In this document: positions 54,310-63,586 of the stretch, in pieces
Position numbering within the stretch: the first letter of the stretch is position 1
Layout of the letters: each line of letters starts with the position of its first letter
From: Ureibacillus sinduriensis BLB-1 = JCM 15800
Lineage (GTDB): Bacteria > Bacillota > Bacilli > Bacillales_A > Planococcaceae
Direction: 5' to 3'
Assembly (NCBI RefSeq): GCF_000772955.1
Contig: NZ_JPVO01000045.1
Span: forward strand, 62,001-126,000
Length of the DNA: 64,000 nucleotides
Position numbers and translations under genes: made by a program
Notes under the pieces: generated by a model
What the model was told of the DNA's origin: nothing
The model's input: the letters and a program-made list of their open reading frames with translations, nothing else
Database searches by the model: none

Positions 54310-56184
54310 ATGAAAAACCTAATTTTGAGGAGACATCCTCTTTTTTTTATCTTCACCGCAATTTTAATTGGCAAGTTTATTTTTACAAGAAGCCTCTTAT
54401 TTGAAGGATTTGATTTCTTTCAGACACTTTTCGTGGAGCTTTGCTATTTATTCATCCTCTTTGGATTGGTTGAACTTATTCCATCACACAAAGTAAAGAA
54501 AATGGTTTATCTTTTTTTGGATTTTGTCCTAACTTTACTTTTAACAGTCATTCTCGTTTACCATAATTACTTTGGCTATATTGTGACGATTCATGCATTT
54601 TCGCTATTGAATCAAGTTGGCACGATCCGCGATAGTGTTTACCAACTGTTCCATCCAATTTACGGCGTTTTATATATTGACTTCATCATCATTCTTCTAT
54701 TGGGCCTATTCAACCGAAAAAGGGCACGGGAGCATGCTTCCAAGCATAATGTCCGATTTGCGTTGAGTGTTTTGCTCCTTGGTTTAGTGGTGTCTGCTGT
54801 GCTTGTTTACAGCCAGAAAAATGTTGAAATCGCCAACTCTGTAACATCCGCCAAAAAACAAGGAATCATTACGTATGAAATCTTTGGTGTAAAAAATTAT
54901 TTAACAAACGCAACTAATCAATTTACCGCCGAAGAATTGAAACAACTTCCTACTATAATAGAAGAAGTCAAGGAAACACCGCCTATAACTGAAGGTGAGC
55001 GGCAATACTTTGGTGTAGCTGGAGGGAAAAATATCATCGCCATTCAAATGGAAGCTTTTCAAGATTTCACATTAAATTTACAAGTCAATGGACAGCCGGT
55101 GACCCCTTTCTTAAATAGCTTGATAAAGGAAAGTGTTTATTTTCCCAATGTCTATCAACAAATTGGACCCGGCAATACTTCCGATGCGGAATTTATTTTC
55201 AATACTTCACTGTACCCCGCTGGCATGGAAGCAACCAGCGAAACCTATGGGGATCGAATAATTCCTAGCTTCCCTAAACTGTTGAAGAATAAAGGGTACA
55301 AATCGCTTACCTTCCATGCAAATGACGTAACCTTTTGGAATCGCGACAATCTTTATCCTGCCCTCGGATTCGATCAATATTTTGATATTGAATTTTTCGG
55401 ACAGAAAGATGTCATCGGAATTGGTCCGTCGGATGAAGTGCTCTATACAAAAGCGGTTTCCGAACTACAAAAACTGCATGATGGCCAGCAGAAGTTTTTT
55501 GCCCATTTCATCACACTTTCGAGCCATCATCCATTCCAGATCCCGGCAGATAAAAACACTTTGGTGCTTCCGCAACAATTTGACGGCAATATTGTCGGCG
55601 ATTATTTAAAGGCAATCCATTATACCGACCAGATGTTGGGGAAATTTGTTGCTCAATTGAAGGAAGCAGGCATGTGGGATGATACAATGCTCGTTTTATA
55701 TGGCGACCACTTCGGCTTGCAAAAAAGCTCCCTGAAAGAACCGGAGCTTGCTTTACTGGAGAATTTGCTGGGACATGACTACCATCTGCTCGATCAGTTG
55801 AATGTTCCTCTAATGGTCACATTAGGTGGTGACGAACAGGTAAGCGAAATGAATGAAACCATTGGAGGCCAGGTGGATATATTGCCTACTCTTTCAAACT
55901 TGCTTGGTTTGTCGTTGGATAACTTTGTTCATTTTGGCCAGGACTTGCTCAATTACCCGGACAATCTTTTTGGGATGCGCTACTACATGCCTTCCGGATC
56001 ATTCTTTAACAATGAAATTGCCTATAAGCCTGATGAAGGGTTTGAAGATGGTGAAGCCTATGATACCGGCACCCTACAACCAGTACCGAATTATTCGGAC
56101 TATGAAGAGGATTATGAGCGGATAAAGGAGATTCTTCAGTTATCGGATCGGTATTTGAACAGTTTGCCAAAGAAGGAATCGTAA
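54310..56184 (+). CDS. LTA-synthase-family sulfatase-fold membrane protein
   Basis: 624 residues. About five membrane segments lie in the first 170 residues, followed by an extracellular sulfatase-fold domain. Catalytic-site signatures are AIQMEAFQDF (metal-binding Glu), PGNTSDAEF with the nucleophile Thr290, SSHHPFQIP, and YGDHFG. LtaS polymerises glycerol phosphate from phosphatidylglycerol into lipoteichoic acid; homologues act as primases or phosphoglycerol transferases, so the exact role is open. The ribosome site AAGGTG is 12 bases from the ATG. Confidence 0.87.
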   Translation: MKNLILRRHPLFFIFTAILIGKFIFTRSLLFEGFDFFQTLFVELCYLFILFGLVELIPSHKVKKMVYLFLDFVLTLLLTVILVYHNYFGYIVTIHAFSLLNQVGTIRDSVYQLFHPIYGVLYIDFIIILLLGLFNRKRAREHASKHNVRFALSVLLLGLVVSAVLVYSQKNVEIANSVTSAKKQGIITYEIFGVKNYLTNATNQFTAEELKQLPTIIEEVKETPPITEGERQYFGVAGGKNIIAIQMEAFQDFTLNLQVNGQPVTPFLNSLIKESVYFPNVYQQIGPGNTSDAEFIFNTSLYPAGMEATSETYGDRIIPSFPKLLKNKGYKSLTFHANDVTFWNRDNLYPALGFDQYFDIEFFGQKDVIGIGPSDEVLYTKAVSELQKLHDGQQKFFAHFITLSSHHPFQIPADKNTLVLPQQFDGNIVGDYLKAIHYTDQMLGKFVAQLKEAGMWDDTMLVLYGDHFGLQKSSLKEPELALLENLLGHDYHLLDQLNVPLMVTLGGDEQVSEMNETIGGQVDILPTLSNLLGLSLDNFVHFGQDLLNYPDNLFGMRYYMPSGSFFNNEIAYKPDEGFEDGEAYDTGTLQPVPNYSDYEEDYERIKEILQLSDRYLNSLPKKES

Positions 56185-56225
56185 AAAAGAGGATGTCCCC
56201 CTTTCGGTTCGGGATATCCTCTTTT
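56185..56225. terminator. Shared bidirectional terminator
   Basis: 15-pair stem (AAAAGAGGATGTCCC arm, one wobble) with an 11-base loop, flanked by A and T runs so that it can end both the LTA-synthase-family gene (plus) and the FAD oxidoreductase gene (minus). Confidence 0.88.
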
Positions 56226-56231
56226 CACGTA

Positions 56232-58112
56232 TTATTTTTTTAAAAAGACAATCATATCAGCACAAATCGCATATAGTTCTTTAAACTTCAAATGATGGTT
56301 TTCGTTTTCGCCCGGAATATTGGCTGCAACTTCTTTTCCGATTATCCCTTTATCAATCAATCCCTGCCAGCTCGCAGTCTGTGCATTGCCATTTACTAAT
56401 GCCGATAGGACGATGCTCACATCGGATAATTGCAGCAGCCTATTTTCCTTTGCCATTTCGTTTTGATAAATGGTCGCCATTTTTTTGCGCAGCTCGGCAT
56501 TTTCTTTTGGGGCAGTTCGTTCAATCGTCTCTTTCAGGAGTTTCACGAAGTTATGGGTTGTTGCTTCGTGTTCAACTTTTAAATCATTGGAATAGCCGGC
56601 TGATACAAGGCCATAATTCAGCAGTTGTTGTATCGATCCATCAAACCATTCCCCCATATGAGGATAGTCCGATTTGAAATGGTCTACAAAAGCCTCTTGT
56701 TCATCCAATTTTGTACGGAGTGTCTCAATCATTTTTGTATCTTTGCTCATGTCTCTAAAAGTTATATTTTGTTGCACAGCCAACGCCGCTGCCGCACCCG
56801 CTGCTTGTCCAGTGACCATGCCTGTCGGGACAATTCGGGCACTGCCTGCTGCAAGTGAGGAGAAGCCGGCAGCACGCCCGACAACCAGGATGCCATCAAT
56901 CTCTTTTGGGACCAAGGATCGGAACGGAATTGCATATTGTTTTGGATCTGCCAGAACGAACCCATAATCTTGCGGCGTTTGTGCCTGTACGTCCACCGGA
57001 TAGGCGCCGTATCCAATATTGTCCCAATGATCGCGATTCGTCCAAACATCCGACATCGGCAATTGATACTCGGCCCATATATGCCTCGTTTCCCGTACAT
57101 ATAATTCCGGCGGGAAACTTGCAACCTCGGCATTCTCAAAACCCGGGAATTCCTTTTGTAAAAATTGAAGGATATGCATCGTTTCTTTTTTTCCTTTTTC
57201 GATGGCTGCTTGCTTTGAGTTCTCGTCCAAACCATCGATCCCGAAAATTTGCAGTGCATTGATGTAGTACTCATCCCCAACCTTTGCCAAGTTGAGCCCT
57301 CTCAGCCTTGTATTTTGTTCGACCGGCTTATAATCATAATGAAGATTGGAGAACCCCCAAGCCGCATGGTCGGTCACTTCGGCTTTTCCAAATTTTTCAA
57401 CCAAGGCGGTTTCTTTTACTTTATCCCAGTTGACATTTTTCAAATGAAGCATCAATGTTACCGCCATTTTTTTATCTTCAACACCGACATCTTTTCCTCC
57501 TATAAAATAGGGAACCTTGGACATGACGGCAAAATCCGCATCTTGCGTAGCATCGATAAAGCTTTTTCCCCGCACCTCAAAATTGCCGTTCTCATTTTGC
57601 AGCTTCACTCCAACAATTTGATTTCCATTCATGATGGAGCCTGTGACAGTGGTATCTGTCGTTAAAGAAAGCAGCTGCTCGTCGTTCACCAACTTCTGAA
57701 AAGCGGCTTTTGCTGTTTCAATATGAAAGGTGCTCCCCTTACCGACTAAATGATGCCATTCCTCGAATATGCCGTGACTGACTGATTGGCCGTTGGCACC
57801 CTGAGGTATATCCAGGAAGTTCATCATACCGAAAGTAAATAAACCACCCAATTCACTTCGGCGTTCTATCAATAATGTTCTGGCACCATTCCTAGCGGCA
57901 GAAACAGCTGCAGCAACTCCCTCCGGTTCCCCACCAACAACGATCACATCATATTCTTCATCAAATTGTTTCATGGCAGTCGGTTTTTCATAGGGAATTG
58001 ATTGTGGCCCAGTCGTCGCACTTGTTCTAATATGGTCAAAATGATTGCCAAAGAGTGACGCAATGAGTAATAAACAAAGTATGCCCGTTATTAGTATGTT
58101 TCGCCTCGTCAT
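56232..58112 (-). CDS. Exported FAD-dependent oxidoreductase
   Basis: 626 residues. The N-terminus MTRRNILITGILCLLLIASL is a signal anchor, so the enzyme should lie outside the membrane. An FAD-binding Rossmann domain follows (VIVVGGEPEGVAAAVSAARNG, LLIERRSELGGLFTFG), with FIDATQDADFAV and, near residue 420, a second FAD-contact region LVVGRAAGFSSLAAGSARIVPTG. It matches the FAD_oxidored group of dehydrogenase-like flavoproteins. The substrate is unknown. The C-terminal ~150 residues are helical and not recognised. Confidence 0.82.
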   Translation of the reverse strand: MTRRNILITGILCLLLIASLFGNHFDHIRTSATTGPQSIPYEKPTAMKQFDEEYDVIVVGGEPEGVAAAVSAARNGARTLLIERRSELGGLFTFGMMNFLDIPQGANGQSVSHGIFEEWHHLVGKGSTFHIETAKAAFQKLVNDEQLLSLTTDTTVTGSIMNGNQIVGVKLQNENGNFEVRGKSFIDATQDADFAVMSKVPYFIGGKDVGVEDKKMAVTLMLHLKNVNWDKVKETALVEKFGKAEVTDHAAWGFSNLHYDYKPVEQNTRLRGLNLAKVGDEYYINALQIFGIDGLDENSKQAAIEKGKKETMHILQFLQKEFPGFENAEVASFPPELYVRETRHIWAEYQLPMSDVWTNRDHWDNIGYGAYPVDVQAQTPQDYGFVLADPKQYAIPFRSLVPKEIDGILVVGRAAGFSSLAAGSARIVPTGMVTGQAAGAAAALAVQQNITFRDMSKDTKMIETLRTKLDEQEAFVDHFKSDYPHMGEWFDGSIQQLLNYGLVSAGYSNDLKVEHEATTHNFVKLLKETIERTAPKENAELRKKMATIYQNEMAKENRLLQLSDVSIVLSALVNGNAQTASWQGLIDKGIIGKEVAANIPGENENHHLKFKELYAICADMIVFLKK

Positions 58113-58532
58113 GATGTCCTCCCAATAAATGAACTAGTTAACGGTATAAAAAAATATCCCTGATTGATATAAACAGAGATATAACATTTAAACTGTATTA
58201 TTGCCCATTTCCCATCAAACAGAACATTCCATTATAAGAGGTATTAAACAATCATTAGGGCTTTTGGAAAACATTTCTGAGCATGAAACTTTTATTTGGA
58301 GTTCTTATCTTCATAGATTCGACACTTGATATCACCATATAGGTTTAGGTATTATTTGAAGTGGTATAGAATTACAGCTCTACCATGTTCTTCTTCTGCC
58401 ATATCGACTTTTTTATGTCGAAAATAGTAGGTATTTCATCCTTTTTTACAAGAATTTTGCAGAAATTTCGATATAGCGGGATAGGAACTATGTTATGATG
58501 AAACATATATTTGAAGTCAGGAGAATAGTAAA
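58113..58532. other. 420-base intergenic region between divergent genes
   Basis: Holds the hairpin at 58154-58182 and the start regions of two divergent genes. I see no coding frame, tRNA or known riboswitch. The plus-strand gene has AGGAG 9 bases before its ATG, but its promoter boxes are unclear. Confidence 0.4.
58154..58182 (-). terminator. Terminator-like hairpin in the FAD oxidoreductase leader
   Basis: Nine-pair stem ATATCTCTG/CAGGGATAT (one wobble) with an 11-base loop, followed by six T on the minus strand, about 40 bases before the gene start. No minus-strand gene ends here, so it may be an attenuator. Confidence 0.5.
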
Positions 58533-60449
58533 ATGTTTAGAATTTTGTTTGTATCTCTAATTGGTTTAATCGCATTTTTTTCTACCTCGGGCATGGAAAC
58601 ATCCGCTGCATCCGGGGCAAACGCTTCACCTGTCATGAAAGGGATTACAATTGAGTTGAACGGTGAAACGATCATATTTAACGACCCGGTGCTGAACAAG
58701 TCCGGTTATGTACTTTTACCAATGCGGGACTTCTATGAAGCCATTGGTGCAACAGTCAGCTGGAACAAAGAAACATTAACAGCAAGCAGCACTAAAAATG
58801 GACACACTGTTGATCTTACGATTAATTCAAAGAACGCAACAGTAGATGGCGCGCCCGTTTCCGTTCCGGTTGCTCCAATGATGTATAAAGACAGAACCTA
58901 CGTACCACTACGTTTTGTCAGTGAAAATTTGGCCGGTTCCGTAACATGGGAGCAGAGCCAACGTAAGGTGACAATTGAGTTAAATGATTCAGGGGATGCA
59001 CCGGACGTACCGGGTACACCCGTTGAAAAACCGCCAGTACAGCATATAATACATATGAATGATTCAAAGATTTTAATGGAGGAACCCATCATTACAAGAG
59101 GTGGCAGAACTTATATTCCAGCGAAATACTTTGAATATTATCTTGAAAATGGATATGGCGCTTGGCTTTCAAAAACCGAATACGAATTACTCGTAGCGGA
59201 TACACTTTATACCTTTACGGTTGGCAGTAAGACCGTATATCTGGATGGACAATCGATGCAAATGGACGAATCTCCTTTTGTTGAATACGGGGAAATATAC
59301 GTCCCGGTTCATTTCGTTGTCAATAACTTAACAAATAGTGGAAGAATACAATACGACCGCAATAAACAAGAGCTTTACATTTCGATTAATGATTATATTT
59401 TTTCAGGTCAAAAGCTTGATCTTTCTTACGGTGTCCTAAGCGTTCCACAGCCAGTACCGAACGCTGCTTTAGAGGGAAAAAGAGAATTGATTGTGAGCGA
59501 CAATCCTGAGTATTTGAGTCCTTCTCACATTACAGATGACATTGCGACTCTGGCTGAATATAAAATAGATGCCACAACTGCTGCGAAAGAATACAGCATT
59601 TTTGGTTGGCATTTAAATCATCTAGGTAAAAAGGCAAATATCGGCATTACGATCGAGAATATCTCAGATGCAAACACACTTGAGATCACAAATGCACAAG
59701 GCGTCTCCAAAGTCGGCTCCGATAGTTCCATTAAGTACGACATCGGCTTACCGTTGGCGGATACATTCTTAAGTGGAAACTTAAAGAATGCGCAAGGAAA
59801 TGGCGTGAAGATTGCCCCTGGTGAAACGAAATTAATTCAATCGTATATGCTGGATGAAGAAAAAGCGTTAGGATTCTTGAATAATATTGATGTCCGTTCA
59901 TTAAACGGAGCAAACAGCAAATATATCATCCGCGTTGTCTTAAGCAAGGATGAAGCTCAGGACTTAACACAAATTCATTCAGATGTGATTTCTCTTTATG
60001 ACCAACATCCAAGAGGTGTATGGCCAAGCTCGACGATTACGGCAACCCTTCCAACCTATACAGTTGGTACGGCACAAACGGGCTACAATATCTCCAATGG
60101 GAAAACCGACAATCTTTTGACTACCGAAAATTCATTAACAAAAATGAACGGTATCATTGGAAACCCTGGTCATTTCGGGATGAGCTACAAAGTAAAAGTG
60201 CCAGTAAGCAATCCAAACCCGGAAGAACACACGATCAAAATCAGCCTTGCGGGTAGAGGTGGATCATACAGCGGAGCGGTGAAATATAAAGACAATGTTT
60301 ACTTGATCCCGACAATTACCCCAGGCGTGAGCTACGTTCAACTGCCTGAACATGTAATTGGCGCAGGTAAACAAGAAACACTTGAACTTGAAATCATGCA
60401 CGCAGGTGGAGGCAACCTCCCAGTAGCTGTCTACGTCGAAACAAAATAA
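58533..60449 (+). CDS. Secreted protein with copper-amine-oxidase N-terminal-type domains
   Basis: 638 residues with a signal peptide (to about ETSAAS). Two stalk domains of the Cu_amine_oxidN1 type are visible: residues ~37-150 (PMRDFYEAIGATVSWNKET, TYVPLRFVSENLAGSVTW) and ~170-290 (TYIPAKYFEYYL, EIYVPVHFVVNNLTNSG). The remaining ~340 residues are beta-rich and not recognised. No amine oxidase catalytic domain is present. In Bacillales these domains occur in wall-associated proteins. Function unknown. Confidence 0.8.
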   Translation: MFRILFVSLIGLIAFFSTSGMETSAASGANASPVMKGITIELNGETIIFNDPVLNKSGYVLLPMRDFYEAIGATVSWNKETLTASSTKNGHTVDLTINSKNATVDGAPVSVPVAPMMYKDRTYVPLRFVSENLAGSVTWEQSQRKVTIELNDSGDAPDVPGTPVEKPPVQHIIHMNDSKILMEEPIITRGGRTYIPAKYFEYYLENGYGAWLSKTEYELLVADTLYTFTVGSKTVYLDGQSMQMDESPFVEYGEIYVPVHFVVNNLTNSGRIQYDRNKQELYISINDYIFSGQKLDLSYGVLSVPQPVPNAALEGKRELIVSDNPEYLSPSHITDDIATLAEYKIDATTAAKEYSIFGWHLNHLGKKANIGITIENISDANTLEITNAQGVSKVGSDSSIKYDIGLPLADTFLSGNLKNAQGNGVKIAPGETKLIQSYMLDEEKALGFLNNIDVRSLNGANSKYIIRVVLSKDEAQDLTQIHSDVISLYDQHPRGVWPSSTITATLPTYTVGTAQTGYNISNGKTDNLLTTENSLTKMNGIIGNPGHFGMSYKVKVPVSNPNPEEHTIKISLAGRGGSYSGAVKYKDNVYLIPTITPGVSYVQLPEHVIGAGKQETLELEIMHAGGGNLPVAVYVETK

Positions 60450-60463
60450 ACCAAAATTTAAAC

Positions 60464-60519
60464 GAAACACCTTTCGCTGGATGTGCCTTGTGCCGCCCAT
60501 TGCGAAAGGTGTTTCTTTT
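60464..60519 (+). terminator. Terminator of the copper-amine-oxidase-N-domain gene
   Basis: Perfect 14-pair stem GAAACACCTTTCGC with its complement and a 24-base loop, followed by TTTT. Confidence 0.85.
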
Positions 60520-60535
60520 CACCCAAATTGCGCGA

Positions 60536-60640
60536 GAATTGTGTGTGTGCCTGGCACTCGTACTATTCTGAATTGTTCTTGATTTGTGTGTGTGCCTGGC
60601 ACCCGTTTAATTCTGAATTGTTTGGGTGCCTGGCACTCAA
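60536..60640. repeat. Second array of the GTGCCTGGCAC repeat (about 2.3 units)
   Basis: Units start at 60536 and 60581 (period 45) with a shortened third from 60615. Palindromic cores are at 60547-60557, 60592-60602 and 60626-60636. GAATTG, the TG run and TCTGAATTG are shared with the array at 41167. It lies between two converging terminators. Confidence 0.88.
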
Positions 60641-60673
60641 ACAATCCACTTAATCAAAGCACTTCAATAAAAA

Positions 60674-60708
60674 AAGAACCCGATTCGCTTGTTGCGATTC
60701 GGGTTCTT
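60674..60708. terminator. Terminator of the SLH phosphodiester glycosidase gene
   Basis: Stem of 10 plus 4 pairs with one mismatch (AAGAACCCGA and TCGC blocks) and a 5-base loop, with A and T runs on the two sides, so it can work in both directions. Confidence 0.88.
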
Positions 60709-60720
60709 TTTTATGGTTTA

Positions 60721-63213
60721 TTAATTTACTCGGTCAAGGAATGTGGCGAACTCTGCTCTTGAGATGCTTGAGTCCGGTCTAAAGGTATTATCTTCAAACC
60801 CTTTTGCCAAATCATTTGCTACGAGCGTTTGGATGCTCCCATAAGCCCAATGGGATGATTTTAAATCGCGATAAGCTACAGAGGTTGTTCCTTTTAATTG
60901 GTATGCTCTCTTGATTAGAGTAGCCACTTCTGCCCTTGTTAATTTACCATCCGGGCTGAACTTCCCTGCTTCACGTCCTGTCATGATCCCTTTTTCTGCA
61001 ATGGCACTGATTGCCTGTGCCGCATAATGGGAAGCGCGAACATCTTCAAAACTAATCGACTTTGTAGACTTCAAATTCAGAGCTCTTACAATAATTGTTG
61101 CTGCTTCAGCACGTGTAATTGAATTCGAAGGTCTAAAAGTACCATCTAAGTAGCCTTTGATCAATTCGTCTTCATATAAATTCTCAATGGAAGTTACCGC
61201 CCAATGATTTTTATTTACGTCTGTATAGGCCTGTTCTTTATTAGTTTGATTGTAAACTGCTTGCAATTGATCAAAATAAATCTTGCCTTTATTTTGCAGT
61301 GACCCAGTTGGTTCTGCGATATATAGACGTTCAAATTTGAATGGTGAGCTAGCATTCGAAGGCATCGATGCCGTAACGTACTTCCAGCCAGTCCAATTTA
61401 ATTCGCCCTGCTGTGTGAAGTCGATTGTATGTTTTGCACCTGCTCCATCAACGACTACTCCCCGCAACCAGTGTTTTCCACCATCCCCATAAACCCAAAC
61501 GCCCAAATGATCCGGCTGTCCAGTTATTGAAATTGGCGATTTCGCCACTGCATAGGCAGCTTTCGTCCCTGTTTGGGATGAAGAGAAATCATAGGAAAGC
61601 TTTAAACTCGCTGATCCTTGTCTAAATGGTTCAGACTTCGTACTATTGGCCACCGAAGCTGTAGCTTTTGCTGCCGAGGATGACCATTTGGAAGCACTAT
61701 CAAAGCTGTCCAGCAAAATCTTGCCTTCTATCTCAGTCACTTTTACAGTTCGTTCAACTCTTATTCCATCATATTGTGCAATAATTTTTCCTTGCCCTTT
61801 TCCAGTGGCAGTGAATGTTGTCCCGTTAATCGTGCCGATATTGCCTTCAACAGACCACTTCACTTGGGATGCATCCACTTCAATTGGATTCAAGTACTGA
61901 TCATAGGCACTAGCCACTTTTAAATTAATTGATGCATCTTTTGTAACTTCACTTGGTATACTACCTAAAGTCATAGATTTTAATGTTCCTTGTGGCGCTG
62001 TATTAACAACCTGCAGAATTGCCGAAACGCGTCTTTCACTTCCGTCTGAAGGTCTGTTGATTAGTGTTGGAGAATATCCACCAGGATTTCGTACAACCAT
62101 CGTTGTAGAACCGCCACCATCTAAGTTGATTGCCGCACTGGCTCCTTGTGAAATGAGATAGGATGCCAAATCTGATAAACTTGTCCCATTACTGTAACCA
62201 CTCTGTCTGCCATCCACTGTCACCAGAAATACTTTTGTGCCCGTGGAATCGATTGCTACGGCCGTACGAGGAGCACGGCTCGCTGCAAATGATGAAGATG
62301 TCGACATTGAAATGTTCACCTTACTATCTTTAACAAGTAAAGGCCCTGCTGCAAGTATGTACTGCGCATCCATCCATTTTGAATCGATTGCCAATCCTAC
62401 TTCAACCGTTGCCCCTGAGGAAACAGAAGCCGCAAGTTCAGCTGCAAGTTCTTTATTTTGAACAGAAATGACAAAACCATCATTTGGAATTACAGAGTTA
62501 CCTGAGGTATTATAACCTGTCACATTGGAGACAACACCAGAGAATCGATCACCAAAATGCAATGTACTAGTATCCTGAGATGCAGAGTTTGCAATGATTT
62601 CTATTCCCCATTGATTTGTTCCAGTACTTTTTTTCCCCGGCGTATATAAAACAGTTTTGTTCTCCGTTCTTTCGCTATTGATTAGATCAATCGGGTACGT
62701 TTTTCCATTCACAGTAAAACTTAAGTCCGTTTTGTAATAATCAATAATGGCTTTGCCGGATTTTGAAATTCCAAAAGCGATCGGATATTGAGTCGGGCTT
62801 TCTTTTCCATCACCTAAAATTCCATAATTCATAATCTCGTTATTTTGCGCTAATAGATTTGCAGGCACACCATTTCCCATGAAATAAGAGGCATTGACTG
62901 CACCTACCACACGATGTCCTAAAGAGCTGTATTCCTTTGCCAAACTAGATGTGGTTTTTAACGAATTTATAGGATTCGGTAATCCGAGTTCTAATTTAGT
63001 ATATGTATTTGTTAGATTGACATCCAGCATATTAACGACTTGCTTTGTTGAGCTAGATTGATATGTTCGCTGTATGTGTGTAACTTGAGGAGACACTTCC
63101 GTCTTCTTTTCAGAGACTTTGTTGTCAAAAACTGAGGCTGAGGCGACTGAAAGATTAATAGAAAACTGCACGAGAATGAATGCGATCACAATCATTCCTA
63201 GTTTTTTTGCCAA
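60721..63213 (-). CDS. S-layer-anchored phosphodiester glycosidase-family protein
   Basis: 830 residues with a signal peptide (to about VASASV). Residues ~60-400 are a phosphodiester glycosidase (NAGPA-like) domain: HRVVGAVNASYF, the PRTAVAIDSTGTKVFLVTVDG segment and AAINLDGGGSTTMVVRNPGG. An Ig-like domain (~405-495), a carbohydrate-binding-like beta domain (~500-650) and three C-terminal SLH domains (YTDVNKNHWAVTSIENL, FEDVRASHYAAQAI, YRDLKSSHWAYGSIQTL) follow. It may trim N-acetylglucosamine phosphodiester links in a wall polymer. Start is TTG 63213, 8 bases after GGAGTG. Confidence 0.88.
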   Translation of the reverse strand: MAKKLGMIVIAFILVQFSINLSVASASVFDNKVSEKKTEVSPQVTHIQRTYQSSSTKQVVNMLDVNLTNTYTKLELGLPNPINSLKTTSSLAKEYSSLGHRVVGAVNASYFMGNGVPANLLAQNNEIMNYGILGDGKESPTQYPIAFGISKSGKAIIDYYKTDLSFTVNGKTYPIDLINSERTENKTVLYTPGKKSTGTNQWGIEIIANSASQDTSTLHFGDRFSGVVSNVTGYNTSGNSVIPNDGFVISVQNKELAAELAASVSSGATVEVGLAIDSKWMDAQYILAAGPLLVKDSKVNISMSTSSSFAASRAPRTAVAIDSTGTKVFLVTVDGRQSGYSNGTSLSDLASYLISQGASAAINLDGGGSTTMVVRNPGGYSPTLINRPSDGSERRVSAILQVVNTAPQGTLKSMTLGSIPSEVTKDASINLKVASAYDQYLNPIEVDASQVKWSVEGNIGTINGTTFTATGKGQGKIIAQYDGIRVERTVKVTEIEGKILLDSFDSASKWSSSAAKATASVANSTKSEPFRQGSASLKLSYDFSSSQTGTKAAYAVAKSPISITGQPDHLGVWVYGDGGKHWLRGVVVDGAGAKHTIDFTQQGELNWTGWKYVTASMPSNASSPFKFERLYIAEPTGSLQNKGKIYFDQLQAVYNQTNKEQAYTDVNKNHWAVTSIENLYEDELIKGYLDGTFRPSNSITRAEAATIIVRALNLKSTKSISFEDVRASHYAAQAISAIAEKGIMTGREAGKFSPDGKLTRAEVATLIKRAYQLKGTTSVAYRDLKSSHWAYGSIQTLVANDLAKGFEDNTFRPDSSISRAEFATFLDRVN

Positions 63214-63586
63214 TTTAATTCACTCCAATATGTAGAAAAATGTTATGATAACTAGAATATAACATACTTTTATACTAAATTGGCAGATTACTAGAAAGAT
63301 AGGAGAGTTTTCCTAAGCAGGCTGTGATGCTGTTTTTATTATTTGACGATTGTGAATAAAATAAAATATATAAGTGTGCTTCAATATGGGATAGAATAAG
63401 GAAACTGGAATTTGATGAAGATTTAACTTGTGACAAATAGCTTAGTAGAATATGCCATTTGACCAAGTACTGAGGCATGACAAAAGTAGGTTTCTAATAA
63501 ATGTAAAAAAATATACTGACATATTTTGGGTTAAATGATATTTTAATTACATATAGTGTAAAGTATTTTTATTAAAGGAGAGGTTG
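63214..63586. other. 373-base intergenic region
   Basis: Separates two divergent genes. Apart from the candidate plus-strand promoter listed next I see nothing clear. A 67-codon minus-strand frame (63275-63478) lacks a ribosome site and coding character. Confidence 0.4.
63516..63544 (+). promoter_or_regulatory. Candidate sigma-A promoter of the terminal membrane-protein gene
   Basis: CTGACA (63516-63521), 17 bases, then TATTTT (63539-63544). Confidence 0.5.

Noticed and set aside
56381-57665. Long plus-strand frames opposite the FAD oxidoreductase gene.
   Set aside because: They are complementary to a well-supported gene and lack starts with ribosome sites.
63275-63478. A 67-codon minus-strand frame in the last intergenic region.
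   Set aside because: No ribosome site, no motif, and it overlaps the candidate promoter region of the divergent genes.
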